From: Pseudomonas grandcourensis
GTDB taxonomy: Bacteria > Pseudomonadota > Gammaproteobacteria > Pseudomonadales > Pseudomonadaceae
Length of the DNA: 64,000 bases
NCBI RefSeq assembly: GCF_039909015.1
Contig: NZ_CP150919.1
Location: 3,696,501 to 3,760,500 of the forward strand
Direction: 5' to 3'
Made by a program: the position numbers and the translations under genes. This document shows positions 7,486 to 17,597 of this stretch, one piece after another; position 1 is the first letter of the stretch; each line of letters starts with the position of its first letter. The notes below the pieces were generated by a model that saw only the letters and a program-made list of their open reading frames with translations, was not told the origin of the DNA and ran no database searches.

Positions 7486-8550
7486 TCAATGCCCCATCAG
7501 GGACTGCACTTGAACCAGTGTCACCCCCGATTGCTGGCGGGTGCCGTCAAGGCGCTCGGCTAAACAGGAAACACGAATCGCGGAATCTCGATGTTCCCTC
7601 CAGAACGGGTAGGGAACGATGAACACCAACGGCTCGCCCGCGTTGTCCCGGGTTACTTCACGGTCGTCACCGTGATTGAAATTCTCCCCCTCGCATGTCA
7701 GGTAAATCCGTTCTCCTTTTTCAGCGCTGACGTTTTCGATGATGACAGTCACGCCATCCTGCGCATCATGCAGATCCACCCAACCTTCGTTGGCTTCCAG
7801 TACAGTGGGTGCTCGCAATGGTCGCCGCTCCAGGATGCCGATCATCAGTGCCGTTACTTCAGAGTAACGAGGCCCCTGCCCTGCTTGCTTGACGCAATAG
7901 TCGACGGACACGGAGGAGCCCAGATTGAGCGCAATGCACTCCGGGCTGACCCAAAACGACAGTTCCTCCCCCACCGCGAAGGACTCGACCTTGAGTGCAT
8001 CACTGTAACTTGCTTCGGCCGAAACGCCGGCCCAGGTCAGCAACACCCAGTCGCCCGCCGCCATGCGCGCATAGGGCTTGATCGTAACGATCGCCCCTTC
8101 CTTCACCCAATCCGGATCAAGCGTTCTGCCCACCGCATCGTTCACCGTCGCGGGCAACAGCTCGCATTGAACGTCACCGACACTCAGTTGCAATCGCTGA
8201 GAATGCACAGGCTCGGCCAATCGGACGCTCGTGAGTGAGTAACCGATTTCCAGTGAACCACCCTCAAGCGCCGCGATATGTGCGCTACCTACGGCAAAGA
8301 TTATCTCCTCGCCGACCCGGTCCTCACTGACAAAACGCGCCACATGGTGATTGCAGGCGAGGCCATCGGCATCCAGCCCCGTCCAATTCAATACCAGTTT
8401 GTCGCCGCAGGTCATGCCTGGATAAGGCTGGATCCTGATGACGGCTTTTTTGTCAGAGGGGTTCAGAACGCCGTTTTGCGCCTGCTCAAGCATGGGAGGT
8501 GGTAATGGTTGCTGCACGAGATTCAAGGTGTCGGGTTCATAAACAGTCAT
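7486..8550 (-). CDS. Hypothetical protein with three Ig-like repeats
   Basis: I do not recognise a named family. The 354-residue protein contains three related beta-rich segments of about 105 residues. Each opens with a strand and a turn of the pattern I-x-P-Y-x-x-M-x-x-G-D-x-x-x-L-x-W-x-G: first IRIQPYPGMTCGDKLVLNW, second VTIKPYARMAAGDWVLLTW, third a divergent VIIENVSAEKGERIYLTC. They look like tandem Ig-fold modules as found in pseudomonad surface or secreted proteins. There is no signal peptide or membrane span at the ATG used (MTVYEPDTLNL), so export would have to be unconventional. It is transcribed alone, divergent from the lipase gene. Confidence 0.7.
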   Translation of the reverse strand: MTVYEPDTLNLVQQPLPPPMLEQAQNGVLNPSDKKAVIRIQPYPGMTCGDKLVLNWTGLDADGLACNHHVARFVSEDRVGEEIIFAVGSAHIAALEGGSLEIGYSLTSVRLAEPVHSQRLQLSVGDVQCELLPATVNDAVGRTLDPDWVKEGAIVTIKPYARMAAGDWVLLTWAGVSAEASYSDALKVESFAVGEELSFWVSPECIALNLGSSVSVDYCVKQAGQGPRYSEVTALMIGILERRPLRAPTVLEANEGWVDLHDAQDGVTVIIENVSAEKGERIYLTCEGENFNHGDDREVTRDNAGEPLVFIVPYPFWREHRDSAIRVSCLAERLDGTRQQSGVTLVQVQSLMGH

Positions 8551-8885
8551 TCATTCGCTCCATTCCCTGGAATACACACCGGTCGGTTGGCCGGCTCCGG
8601 ACGGCTATTTAACCTCAAGGCAAACAGTTGTGATGTCGGCCTCTCACTCTGGCCCGCTCGGAAAATCGATACATGCAAAGTAGGTCTTTGATCAGCAGCA
8701 AGCTGATTGCAGCGAAAACTCCACGAATTATTCCGACTAAGGCTTCAGCCACTCTTGAGCATTCGCACTTGTTCTATTCCGTTTTCCGCAAGTTTCGGCG
8801 GACTTTTCATACATCGCGCCAACCTCGAGTGTTTTAGAGTGAAGCGCCATGCAGTCCCAATGAACTTCTGCGTAAAGGTATGAAC
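8551..8885. other. Intergenic region between divergent genes
   Basis: These 335 bases separate the divergent hypothetical and lipase genes and must hold both promoters. I see a short hairpin, ATCAGC-AGCAA-GCTGAT, near 8690-8708, but no convincing -35/-10 pair, operator or small ORF. Confidence 0.4.
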
Positions 8886-9764
8886 ATGCAAAGGAATGCA
8901 AGCACTCGTTACCCAATACTGCTGGTCCACGGCCTTTTCGGCTTCGAAAAAATCGGCAAGTTCGAACTCTTTCACGACATCAGGCAGGCGCTGAGGAACG
9001 CCGGAGCCCGGGTGTTCGTTCCCCACTTGTCGGCCATCCATGACAACGAAGTACGCGGCGACCAATTGCTCGCACAGATCGAGCGGGTACTGGAAGGAAC
9101 CGGTGCACGCAAAGTCAACCTCATAGGTCATAGCCAGGGCGCACTGACCGCACGTTATGCCGCAGCGATTGCGCCACACAGCGTGGCGTCGGTCACCTCC
9201 GTCAGCGGGCCGAACCATGGTTCGGAACTGGCCGATTTCCTGCGCAAGGCATTGACACCGGGCAGCCTGCCGGAACATGTGGCCGAGACGGTGGTGACCC
9301 TGTTCGCCGACTTCCTCGCGACCTTGAGCGGCAATCAGTATCAACCGCGGAACGCCATTTCCGCGCTCAATGCCCTGACCACCGAAGGCGTAGGCGCATT
9401 CAACGACAAATACCCCCAAGGACTGCCCACCACCTGGGGCGGCAAGGGCTGCGAACAGGTCAACGGTGTTCGTTACTACTCGTGGAGCGGCGTGCTGGCG
9501 TCGAATGTTCTCGAAGAAGGGCTCTACGCGCTCGATCCGCTCAACGCCTTTTGCCGGGCCCTTTCCGGTTATTTCGTCACGGAAAGCGAGAACGACGGTC
9601 TGGTCGGTCGCTTCAGTTCCCACCTGGGCACGGTTATCCGGTCCGACTATGCGCTGGATCATCTGGACGCCATTGGCCAGCCGGCCGGTCAACTGCGCAC
9701 AGGTGTCGACCCGATTGATCTGTATGTCCAGCATGCCAGGCGCTTGAGGGGCGCCGGCCTTTGA
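8886..9764 (+). CDS. Triacylglycerol lipase, family I.1-like without signal peptide
   Basis: An alpha/beta hydrolase that hydrolyses long-chain acylglycerols. From the ATG at 8886 it is 292 residues with the oxyanion-region motif LLVHGLFG, nucleophile S83 in GHSQG, D237 in ENDGLV and H259 in YALDHLD. It matches the short family I.1 group, which unlike P. aeruginosa LipA starts directly at the hydrolase core. No signal peptide is seen and no lif foldase gene is adjacent, so it is probably intracellular or exported by another route. ATG 8886 is preferred over ATG 8880 because AAAGG (8874-8878) is properly spaced only from the former. Confidence 0.9.
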   Translation: MQRNASTRYPILLVHGLFGFEKIGKFELFHDIRQALRNAGARVFVPHLSAIHDNEVRGDQLLAQIERVLEGTGARKVNLIGHSQGALTARYAAAIAPHSVASVTSVSGPNHGSELADFLRKALTPGSLPEHVAETVVTLFADFLATLSGNQYQPRNAISALNALTTEGVGAFNDKYPQGLPTTWGGKGCEQVNGVRYYSWSGVLASNVLEEGLYALDPLNAFCRALSGYFVTESENDGLVGRFSSHLGTVIRSDYALDHLDAIGQPAGQLRTGVDPIDLYVQHARRLRGAGL

Positions 9765-9871
9765 GGTGTCACCTGCCGTGGATCCCGCGCGGAACGGAAC
9801 TTTGAGGAGAAATCGCTCACTGAATCCGGTAGGCTCAGCACTTTATCGAGTATTGAAAGGAGTATTTTCCC

Positions 9872-10153
9872 ATGGCTAAAGCCACTGCCCGTCACATCCT
9901 TGTTGCCTCCGAAGCCAAGTGCAACGAACTCAAGGCCCAAATCGAGGCTGGCGCCGATTTCGCCGAAGTTGCCAAGGCAAACTCCACTTGCCCATCCAGC
10001 CGCCAGGGCGGTGACCTGGGTTCGTTCGGTCCGGGCCAGATGGTCAAGGAATTCGACACCGTGGTCTTCAGCGCACCGCTCAACGTGGTCCAGGGCCCGG
10101 TCAAGACCCAGTTCGGTTTCCACCTGCTGGAAGTGACCAGCCGTCAGGACTGA
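9872..10153 (+). CDS. ppiC: Parvulin-type peptidyl-prolyl isomerase (PpiC-like)
   Basis: A 93-residue stand-alone parvulin that catalyses cis-trans isomerisation of prolyl bonds. It has the fold's markers: ARHILVA at the start, CPSSRQGGDLGSFGPGQMV in the middle and TQFGFHLLEV at the end. There is no signal peptide, so it acts in the cytoplasm, unlike PpiD/SurA. A paralogue lies at 24634-24909. It has its own terminator and appears monocistronic. Confidence 0.94.
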   Translation: MAKATARHILVASEAKCNELKAQIEAGADFAEVAKANSTCPSSRQGGDLGSFGPGQMVKEFDTVVFSAPLNVVQGPVKTQFGFHLLEVTSRQD

Positions 10154-10171
10154 TCGACGCCTGAGCTATTC

Positions 10172-10212
10172 ACACGACGGCCCGCCTATTGGTGGGCCGT
10201 TGTGTTTGTGAT
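10172..10212 (+). terminator. Terminator after ppiC
   Basis: A 15-bp stem with G-T pairs (10172-10186 with 10191-10205, loop TATT) is followed by a T-rich stretch. It insulates ppiC from the transporter operon downstream. Confidence 0.75.
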
Positions 10213-10288
10213 GCGCAATACGGCTGGCGAGGGACGCGCCGCTAGCGTACAAATTGTCGTTAACGACCACCCGGCTCTAAGGCTGACA

Positions 10289-12157
10289 ATGCGACTGGCT
10301 TTCCCTACCTTGCTGTTCACGGCCGTGGCCCTGCTGATGGGTGTCTCGGGGGTGCATGCGGCACCGCAACCGGCAATGACCGTGTACGGCGAACCGGCGA
10401 AATACCCTGCCGGTTTCAGTCATTTCGCCTACACCAACCCGCAGGCCCCCAAGGGAGGCACGATGCGGCGCTCAGCGATCGAAATCGGTCAGTTCGACCA
10501 TGTCTTGCCCTACATCGACAAAGGCATCGGCGTCACACAGATCGACGGCTTGCTCTACTCACCACTGGCCCAGCGTTCGCTGGACGAGCCTTACACCGTG
10601 TACGGTCTGGTGGCGGAGAAGATGGAGCGCTCCGAGGACGGCCTGTCCCTGCGCTTTTACCTCAACCCCAAGGCGCGTTTTGCCGATGGCAAACCCATTA
10701 CCGCCGAAGACGTGCGCTACACCTTCGACCTGCTGATGACCCAGGGCAGCCTGCGCTACCGCACCCAGTTCGCCGACGTCAAAGGCGTCGAAGTGGAATC
10801 GCCACTGACCATCCGCTTTGATTTCAAGAACAACGAAAACCGCACCCTGCCTCTGGATATCGCAACCTTGCCGGTGTTTCCCGAACACTGGTGGAAGAGC
10901 CGCGATTTCGCCGGTGGCGGCGGCTATGAAGCGCCGTTGGGCAGCGGCCCCTACAAAGTCGGCAAGATCGATTCGGGGCGTAGCATCACCTTCGAGCGCA
11001 ATCCCGACTGGTGGGGCAAGGACCTGCCGGTCAGCCGTGGCCTGTACAACTTCGATCATTTCAGCATCGAGTACTTTGGCGATACCGACGTGGCGCGCCA
11101 GGTCCTGCGCGGTGGCGCCTTTGACTACAATCGCGAATTTTCCGCCACCGGCTATTCCATCGGCTACGACAGCCCGGCCCTGAGCGACGGGCGCCTGCAA
11201 AAGGCCCACCTCGCCACCGAGGCGCCGCAGCCAGCCCAAGGTTTTGTGTTCAATCTGCAAAAGCCCATGTTCCAGGACCGTCGTGTGCGCCAGGCGCTGG
11301 TGATGCTGTGGGACTTCGAGTGGAGCAACCGGCAGATGATGCGCGACATGTACATCCGCCAGCAGAGCTTCTTTTCCAACACCGACCTCGCGGCCCGGCA
11401 ACTGCCGGATTCCGGTGAGCTGGCGATTCTCGAACCGCTGCGCGGGCAGATTCCCGACGAAGTCTTCACCCAGGTGTTCGAAGCGCCGAAGACCGATGGC
11501 AGCGGCGTGATTCGCGACAAGCAGTTGCAAGCCCTGGACCTGCTCGAACAGGCCGGCTGGAAACCCGATGGCGACCAACTGGTCAATGCCGATGGCGAGC
11601 CGTTGAGCTTCACCTTCCTGGTCAGCCAGAACGGCATGGACCGCCTGCTGTTGCCCTATAAACGCACGTTGAAACAGATCGGCATCGACCTGAACATCCG
11701 CCGCATCGACTCGTCCCAGTACGTCAACCGCCTGATGAGCCGCGACTACGACATGATCGTCACCGGCTACCCGGTCACCACCTCTCCGGGGGGCGAACTG
11801 GTCAATTACTTCGGTTCGGCGGCGGCCACCGACCCAGGTTCCAACAACTACATGGTGTTGAAGAACCCGGCGGTGGACACCCTGATCACCGGGCTGATCC
11901 GCGCCAATACCCAGGCTGACATGCTGCATTACGCCCATGCCCTGGACCGGGTGCTGCAATGGAACTACTACTGGATTCCCAACTATTACCCACCGGGCAC
12001 CTCGACGGTGTGGTGGAACCGCTTCGGTATCCCGAACGTGCAAGCGAGCAATGACGAAGCCGTCGAGAGCTGGTGGGAGATGAGCACCACGCCATTGACC
12101 AACCAACAGATGACGGCCGAGCGTATCAGCCGTGGCAAACCCGGAGGGCCGCACTGA
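10289..12157 (+). CDS. yejA: Peptide ABC transporter, periplasmic binding protein (YejA type)
   Basis: This is the solute-binding subunit of an oligopeptide-type importer. The ATG at 10289 follows TAAGG (10278-10282) and gives a clear signal peptide, [21 protein letters not shown], cut near VHA-AP. The mature 600-residue chain is a family 5 (DppA/OppA) binding protein with the YejA traits [16 protein letters not shown] near the N-terminus and [16 protein letters not shown] in the core. Relatives import microcin C and, in P. aeruginosa (Npp), peptidyl-nucleoside antibiotics. It heads a four-gene operon with overlapping stops and starts. Confidence 0.93.
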   Translation: MRLAFPTLLFTAVALLMGVSGVHAAPQPAMTVYGEPAKYPAGFSHFAYTNPQAPKGGTMRRSAIEIGQFDHVLPYIDKGIGVTQIDGLLYSPLAQRSLDEPYTVYGLVAEKMERSEDGLSLRFYLNPKARFADGKPITAEDVRYTFDLLMTQGSLRYRTQFADVKGVEVESPLTIRFDFKNNENRTLPLDIATLPVFPEHWWKSRDFAGGGGYEAPLGSGPYKVGKIDSGRSITFERNPDWWGKDLPVSRGLYNFDHFSIEYFGDTDVARQVLRGGAFDYNREFSATGYSIGYDSPALSDGRLQKAHLATEAPQPAQGFVFNLQKPMFQDRRVRQALVMLWDFEWSNRQMMRDMYIRQQSFFSNTDLAARQLPDSGELAILEPLRGQIPDEVFTQVFEAPKTDGSGVIRDKQLQALDLLEQAGWKPDGDQLVNADGEPLSFTFLVSQNGMDRLLLPYKRTLKQIGIDLNIRRIDSSQYVNRLMSRDYDMIVTGYPVTTSPGGELVNYFGSAAATDPGSNNYMVLKNPAVDTLITGLIRANTQADMLHYAHALDRVLQWNYYWIPNYYPPGTSTVWWNRFGIPNVQASNDEAVESWWEMSTTPLTNQQMTAERISRGKPGGPH

Positions 12158-13218
12158 TGTGGGCTTACATATTGCGGCGCCTGCTGCTGATCATTCCGAC
12201 GCTGGTGATCATTCTCCTGGTCAACTTTGTCATCGTCCAGGCGGCGCCAGGCGGGCCGGTCGAACAGGCCATCGCGCACCTGCAAGGCATTGGCGGCGCC
12301 GCGGTTGGCGGCAGTTCCAGCGAAGCCATGAGCGGCAAGTCCCGGTCCAGTCGCGGGCTCGATCCGCAACTGATCAAGGACATTGAAAAACAGTACGGCT
12401 TCGACAAGCCGGCACACGAACGCCTCTGGCTGATGCTCACCAGCTACGCGCGCCTGGACTTCGGCAAGAGCTTCTTCCGCGGCGCCACTGTCACCGACCT
12501 GATCCTCGAAAAAATGCCCGTGACCATATCCCTCGGGCTCTGGGCGACGCTGATCACTTACCTGGTGTCGATTCCCCTGGGTATCCGCAAGGCCGTGCAC
12601 CATGGCAGCCATTTCGACATCTGGAGCAGTACCGCGATCATCATCGGCTACGCCATGCCGGCGTTCCTGTTTGCGATGTTCCTGATCGTGGTCTTTGCCG
12701 GCGGTACTTCGCTGAACTGGTTTCCGGTTCGCGGGCTGGTCTCGGACAACTTCGAATCACTGTCGACCCTTGGCAAAGTGGCCGACTATTTCTGGCATCT
12801 GGTGTTGCCGGTGACTTCGCTGGTGATCGGTGGTTTCGCCACACTGACCATCCTGACCAAGAACTCGTTCCTCAATGAAATCACGCGCCAGTACGTGGTC
12901 ACCGCCCGGGCCAAGGGCTTGAGTGAACGACGGGTGCTCTATGGACACGTGTTCCGCAACGCCATGCTACTGGTGGTGTCGGGCATTCCCCAGGCCTTTA
13001 TCAGCGTGTTTTTTGCCGGCTCCCTGCTGATCGAGGTGATCTTCTCCCTCGACGGCCTGAGCCGCATGAGCTACGAAGCGGCGGTATCCCGAGACTATCC
13101 GGTGGTGTTCGGCTCGCTGTTCATCTTCACCCTGTTCGGCCTTCTGATAAAACTGGTCGGCGACCTCTGCTACACCCTGGTCGACCCGCGTATCGACTTC
13201 GCCGCGAGGAACGCCTGA
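12157..13218 (+). CDS. yejB: Peptide ABC transporter permease (YejB type)
   Basis: A 353-residue inner-membrane permease. It begins with the typical N-terminal span [20 protein letters not shown], followed by a long periplasmic loop and five more spans. The cytoplasmic EAA loop, which docks the ATPase, reads [21 protein letters not shown] in part (about 275-300). Its ATG overlaps the yejA stop codon by one base (TGATG), so translation is coupled. It pairs with YejE to form the channel. Confidence 0.94.
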   Translation: MWAYILRRLLLIIPTLVIILLVNFVIVQAAPGGPVEQAIAHLQGIGGAAVGGSSSEAMSGKSRSSRGLDPQLIKDIEKQYGFDKPAHERLWLMLTSYARLDFGKSFFRGATVTDLILEKMPVTISLGLWATLITYLVSIPLGIRKAVHHGSHFDIWSSTAIIIGYAMPAFLFAMFLIVVFAGGTSLNWFPVRGLVSDNFESLSTLGKVADYFWHLVLPVTSLVIGGFATLTILTKNSFLNEITRQYVVTARAKGLSERRVLYGHVFRNAMLLVVSGIPQAFISVFFAGSLLIEVIFSLDGLSRMSYEAAVSRDYPVVFGSLFIFTLFGLLIKLVGDLCYTLVDPRIDFAARNA

Positions 13219-14240
13219 TGCTCAAGCTTTCACCGCTGGCCCGTCGCCGCTTCGAACGCTTCAAGAAAAACCGTCGAGGCTGGTGGTCGCTCTGGCTGTT
13301 TATCGGCCTGTTCCTGATGACCCTGGGCGGAGAACTGATCGCCAACGACAAACCGCTGATGGTCAGCTATCAGGGCCAGTGGTACTTCCCGGTCTTCAAG
13401 CGCCACACCGAACAGGCGTTCGGCGGGCAACTGCCGTTCCAGGCCGACTACCGCAGCGACTACGTGCAGAAACTGATCAAGAAGGACGGCGGCTGGCTGC
13501 TGTTCCCACCGATTCCGTTCAGTGACGACACACCCAACTACGACCTGAACACACCCGCCCCCAGCCCGCCCACCAGCGTCAATTGGCTGGGCACCGACGA
13601 CCAGGCGCGGGACGTTCTGGCCCGGGTGATCTTCGGTGCCCGGGTATCGATCCTGTTTGCCCTGATGCTGACCTTTGTCAGTGCCCTGATCGGCATCGCC
13701 GCCGGGGCCCTGCAAGGCTATTACGGTGGCTGGGTGGATTTGCTCGGCCAGCGTCTGCTGGAGGTGTGGTCCGGGTTGCCGGTGCTGTACCTGCTGATCA
13801 TCCTGTCAGGCTTCGTCGAGCCGAATTTCTGGTGGCTGCTGGGGATCATGGCGCTGTTTACCTGGCTGGCCCTGGTGGACGTGGTGCGCGCCGAGTTCCT
13901 GCGCGGGCGCAACCTGGAATACGTCAAGGCCGCCCGCGCGTTGGGCCTGACCGACCGCAAGGTCATCGTGCGGCACATTCTGCCCAACGCCATGAACGCG
14001 ACCTTGAGCTACCTGCCGTTCATTCTCACCGGGGCGATTTCCACCCTGACGGCGCTGGACTTCCTCGGCTTCGGCATGCCTGCGGGCAGCGCTTCCCTGG
14101 GCGAACTGATCGGCCAGGGCAAGCAGAACCTGCAAGCGCCGTGGCTGGGGCTGACGGCGTTTTTCACCCTGGCGCTGATTCTTTCTTTACTGGTGTTCAT
14201 TGGCGAAGCCTTGCGCGACGCCTTTGATCCGCGCTCTTGA
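13218..14240 (+). CDS. yejE: Peptide ABC transporter permease (YejE type)
   Basis: A 340-residue second permease. The basic N-terminus (RRRFERFKKNRRGWWSLW) precedes the first span. A long periplasmic segment with DYRSDYVQKLIKKDGGW is the marker of YejE proteins. The core has five spans and the EAA loop KAARALGLTDRKVIVRHILP. The ATG overlaps the yejB stop codon by one base. It forms the heterodimeric channel with YejB. Confidence 0.94.
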   Translation: MLKLSPLARRRFERFKKNRRGWWSLWLFIGLFLMTLGGELIANDKPLMVSYQGQWYFPVFKRHTEQAFGGQLPFQADYRSDYVQKLIKKDGGWLLFPPIPFSDDTPNYDLNTPAPSPPTSVNWLGTDDQARDVLARVIFGARVSILFALMLTFVSALIGIAAGALQGYYGGWVDLLGQRLLEVWSGLPVLYLLIILSGFVEPNFWWLLGIMALFTWLALVDVVRAEFLRGRNLEYVKAARALGLTDRKVIVRHILPNAMNATLSYLPFILTGAISTLTALDFLGFGMPAGSASLGELIGQGKQNLQAPWLGLTAFFTLALILSLLVFIGEALRDAFDPRS

Positions 14241-14254
14241 TTCGGAATGTAGAG

Positions 14255-15832
14255 ATGACCAACCTGATCGAAATCCGTGACCTCAGCGTGGCCTTCAGCG
14301 GCCAGACCGTGGTGCGCAATCTGTGCCTGGACATCCGCCCCGGCGAGTGCCTGGCGCTGGTGGGCGAATCGGGCTCGGGCAAGTCGGTGACGGCCCACTC
14401 GATCCTGCAACTGCTGCCGCAAACCGATACACAAACGACGGGCAGCATCCGCTATCGCGGCCAGGAACTGGTGGGCGCCGATACCGGCAAGTTGCGACAA
14501 CTGCGCGGCAATCGCATCGCGATGATCTTCCAGGAGCCGATGACCTCCCTCAACCCGCTGCACAGCATCGAAAAACAGATCGGCGAAACGCTGCTGGTGC
14601 ACAAAGGCCTGGCGGGCAAGGCGGCACAAGCGCGGATCCTCGAACTGCTGCACCTGGTGGGCATCCAGAAACCCGAGGAACGCCTCAAGGCCTATCCCCA
14701 TCAATTGTCCGGCGGGCAGCGCCAGCGGGTGATGATCGCCATGGCCCTGGCGTGCGAGCCGGAGCTGTTGATTGCCGACGAACCGACCACCGCACTGGAT
14801 GTGACGGTGCAGCGCAAGATCCTGCTGCTACTCAAATCCCTGCAACAGCGACTGGGTATGTCGCTGCTACTGATCAGCCATGACCTCAATCTGGTGCGCA
14901 GCATCGCCCAGCGGGTGTGCGTGATGAAGGCCGGGGAAATCGTCGAGCAGGCGGCTTGCGAAACCCTGTTCACCGAACCCAAGCACCCTTACAGCTGCGT
15001 ATTGCTGCACGCCGAACCCGAGGGCGAAGCCTTGCCCCGGGACGAGCGCGAAAACGTACTGGAGGTGGACAACCTGCAGGTGCGGTTTCCCGTCGGTGGC
15101 GGCTTGTTTCAGCGCAAGACCTGGCTGCGTGCCGTCGATGGCATCAGCCTGAATATTCAGCGCGGCAAGACGCTGGGCATCGTCGGTGAGTCCGGTTCCG
15201 GCAAGTCCACGCTCGGCCAGGCGATCCTGCGTTTGCTCGACTCCGAAGGCGGTATTCGCTTTCAAGGCCAGGCCCTGGACGGCCTGACGCAAAAACAGCT
15301 ACGGCCGTGGCGCAAGAAGATGCAGGTGGTGTTCCAGGACCCCTTCGGCAGCCTCAGCCCGCGAATGTCGGTCGCACAGATCATCAGCGAAGGCCTGGAA
15401 GTGCACAGCCAGTTGAGCACTGAAGAGTGCAACGCCGAAGTGATCCGGGCACTGACCGAAGTCGGCCTTGACCCACAAAGTCGCCATCGCTATCCCCACG
15501 AATTTTCTGGCGGCCAGCGTCAACGCATCGCCATCGCCCGGGCACTGGTGCTGAAACCGGCGTTGATCCTGCTCGACGAACCGACCTCGGCGCTGGATCG
15601 CACGGTGCAGAAACAGGTGGTCGCCCTGCTCCGCCAGCTTCAGGAAAAACACGGGCTGACCTATCTGTTCATCAGCCATGACCTGGCGGTGGTGCGCGCC
15701 CTGGCCCACGACATGATCGTGATCAAGGACGGCAAAGTGGTGGAACGCGGCGCCAGCCATGAGGTGTTTGACTCACCGCAGCATCCGTACACCAAGGAGT
15801 TGTTGGCGGCGGCGATGTTGGGGCAGGCATAA
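14255..15832 (+). CDS. yejF: Peptide ABC transporter, fused double ATPase (YejF type)
   Basis: A 525-residue fusion of two ATP-binding domains that energises the YejBE channel. Each half has a Walker A (GESGSGKS), a signature (LSGGQRQRV and FSGGQRQRI) and a Walker B (LLIADEPT and LILLDEPT). The second half resembles OppF with a C-terminal HPYT oligopeptide-binding extension. I use the ATG at 14255; an in-frame TTG at 14237 lacks a better ribosome site. It lies 14 bp after yejE and ends the operon. Confidence 0.95.
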   Translation: MTNLIEIRDLSVAFSGQTVVRNLCLDIRPGECLALVGESGSGKSVTAHSILQLLPQTDTQTTGSIRYRGQELVGADTGKLRQLRGNRIAMIFQEPMTSLNPLHSIEKQIGETLLVHKGLAGKAAQARILELLHLVGIQKPEERLKAYPHQLSGGQRQRVMIAMALACEPELLIADEPTTALDVTVQRKILLLLKSLQQRLGMSLLLISHDLNLVRSIAQRVCVMKAGEIVEQAACETLFTEPKHPYSCVLLHAEPEGEALPRDERENVLEVDNLQVRFPVGGGLFQRKTWLRAVDGISLNIQRGKTLGIVGESGSGKSTLGQAILRLLDSEGGIRFQGQALDGLTQKQLRPWRKKMQVVFQDPFGSLSPRMSVAQIISEGLEVHSQLSTEECNAEVIRALTEVGLDPQSRHRYPHEFSGGQRQRIAIARALVLKPALILLDEPTSALDRTVQKQVVALLRQLQEKHGLTYLFISHDLAVVRALAHDMIVIKDGKVVERGASHEVFDSPQHPYTKELLAAAMLGQA

Positions 15833-15896
15833 TCTGGCCGTTGGACCGCATCGCGAAGAGGCCGGCACAGACAAAACATAATCAGGATCAGCCCCC

Positions 15897-17312
15897 ATGA
15901 ACACCACCGAAAGCCTCAAGGACTACCAGCGCGTTCGCTTGCTGGCGATCCGTTCGTTGTTCGAAATCATCGAGCAATCGAGTGAAGGCACGGTGATTGT
16001 CGACCGCGATGCCAACATCGTCTGGATGAATGAGCGCTATGCCCGGCGCTTCGGACTGCAATCGGCCGAAGGCGCGATCGGCAAGCCCTGCGAAAGCGTA
16101 ATCCCCGGCAGCCTGCTGCGTGAGGTGGTGCGCACCGGTCGGCCGATTCTGCTGGATATGCAAGACACCCCCAAAGAGCCGCTGGTGGTGATGCGCTTGC
16201 CGATTCACGACGATGCCGGTGTAGTCATCGGCGCCATCGGGTTCGCCCTGTTCGACGAATTGCGCAGCCTGTCGCCGATGCTCAAGCGCTACATGAGCAT
16301 GCAGGAAGAACTGGCCTCCACCCGCTCGCTGCTGCGCGCGCGGCAGACCAAGTACAACTTCGCCCACTTCATCGGCACCAGCGCCGCCAGCCTGGAAGTC
16401 AAACGCCGCGCCCGGCGCAGTGCGAGTACCGAATCGCCAGTATTGCTGCTCGGCGAAACCGGCACTGGCAAGGAGTTGCTGGCCCAGGCGATCCACAATG
16501 CCTCGCCCCGTGCGCACAAGGCGTTTGTCAGCATCAACAGCGCGGCGATTCCCGAGTCGTTGCTGGAGGCCGAATTCTTCGGCACCGCCCCCGGCGCGTT
16601 TACCGGTGCCGACCGCAAGGGCCGCGCCGGCAAATTGCAGATCGCCCAGGGCGGCACGCTGTTCCTCGACGAAATCGGCGACATGCCTCTGCCACTACAA
16701 AGCAAACTGTTACGGGTGCTTCAGGAAAAGGAATTCGAGCCGGTGGGCTCCAACGAGGTGATCCAGAGCGATGTGCGGGTGATTGCCGCGACCTCCACGG
16801 ACCTGGAAGCAGCCATCAAGCGCGGCGAATTCCGCGCCGACTTGTACTACCGGCTCAACGTGCTGCCGATCCAGGTTCCGCCCCTGCGCGACCGCCTCGA
16901 TGACGTGCCGGCGCTCAGCGAAGCCATTCTCGAAGAACTGCGCAGCCAGCATGAACTGCACCACGAAGCCCTGGAACTGTTGGGCCAACACGCCTGGCCG
17001 GGGAACATCCGGGAACTGCGCAATGTGCTGGAACGGGCCGCGCTGCTCAGTGATGACTTGCGCCTGACGACAGCGGATATCCGCGCGGCGATTGGTACGT
17101 TCACGCCGGTGGAGCGCGTGGCACCCTTGACCATCGAACCGCTTGCCCATGAGACGTTCAGTGCAGCGCGGGAGCGATTTGACCGGCAACTGATCGAAAC
17201 CACCCTCGCGCAATGCGGGGGCAAGGTGGTTGATGCGGCGGCGCGACTGGGGCTTGGCCGGTCGACCTTGTACAAGAAGATGGTGGCGTTGGGGATTGTC
17301 GAGTCTCAATAA
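15897..17312 (+). CDS. hbcR: Sigma54-dependent activator, HbcR-like
   Basis: An enhancer-binding activator of sigma54 RNA polymerase. The 471 residues comprise an N-terminal PAS domain (about 20-130, EGTVIVDRDANIVWMNERYA), a linker coiled coil, an AAA+ domain (Walker A GETGTGKE near 185, GAFTGA loop near 233, Walker B LFLDEIGDM) and a C-terminal Fis-type HTH (VVDAAARLGLGRSTLYKKM). The next gene has a consensus sigma54 promoter, and the following three genes form the 3-hydroxybutyrate pathway. This matches P. aeruginosa HbcR (PA2005), so 3-hydroxybutyrate or acetoacetate is the likely signal sensed through PAS. Confidence 0.87.
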   Translation: MNTTESLKDYQRVRLLAIRSLFEIIEQSSEGTVIVDRDANIVWMNERYARRFGLQSAEGAIGKPCESVIPGSLLREVVRTGRPILLDMQDTPKEPLVVMRLPIHDDAGVVIGAIGFALFDELRSLSPMLKRYMSMQEELASTRSLLRARQTKYNFAHFIGTSAASLEVKRRARRSASTESPVLLLGETGTGKELLAQAIHNASPRAHKAFVSINSAAIPESLLEAEFFGTAPGAFTGADRKGRAGKLQIAQGGTLFLDEIGDMPLPLQSKLLRVLQEKEFEPVGSNEVIQSDVRVIAATSTDLEAAIKRGEFRADLYYRLNVLPIQVPPLRDRLDDVPALSEAILEELRSQHELHHEALELLGQHAWPGNIRELRNVLERAALLSDDLRLTTADIRAAIGTFTPVERVAPLTIEPLAHETFSAARERFDRQLIETTLAQCGGKVVDAAARLGLGRSTLYKKMVALGIVESQ

Positions 17313-17342
17313 GGAGACATGCATCTCCATTGTTAGACAGAC

Positions 17343-17425
17343 CTTCGCGAGCAGGCTCGCTCCTACAAGAGACGACACTCTACTGATCAACTCGGTCAAC
17401 TGTAGGAGCGAGCCTGCTCGCGAAG
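17343..17425. repeat. REPIN (type 1 REP pair)
   Basis: Inverted 25-bp arms at 17343-17367 and 17401-17425 carry the core GTAGGAGCGAGCCTGCTCGCGA. It lies between hbcR and the sigma54 promoter of the permease gene. Confidence 0.9.
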
Positions 17426-17525
17426 AGGCCAGCACTGCCAAAGAAAGTCTCAAACCAGAGACAGAAACACCCGGCAAACTCACAGAACTTAAAATATATT
17501 CTTATATTTCAATAACTTAACCATC

Positions 17526-17541
17526 TGGCACAAAACTCGCT
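17526..17541 (+). promoter_or_regulatory. Sigma54 (-24/-12) promoter of the 3-hydroxybutyrate operon
   Basis: TGGCACAAAACTCGCT matches the TGGCAC-N5-TTGCW consensus with intact GG (-24) and GC (-12) doublets. Transcription should start near 17552, about 45 bp before the permease ATG. The regulator gene immediately upstream codes for a sigma54 activator. The AT-rich stretch 17490-17520 may hold the activator or IHF site. Confidence 0.88.
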
Positions 17542-17597
17542 ATACGCCTCTCCCACCAGGCTTCACCCAACAAAAATAACAACCCAGGAGACACACC

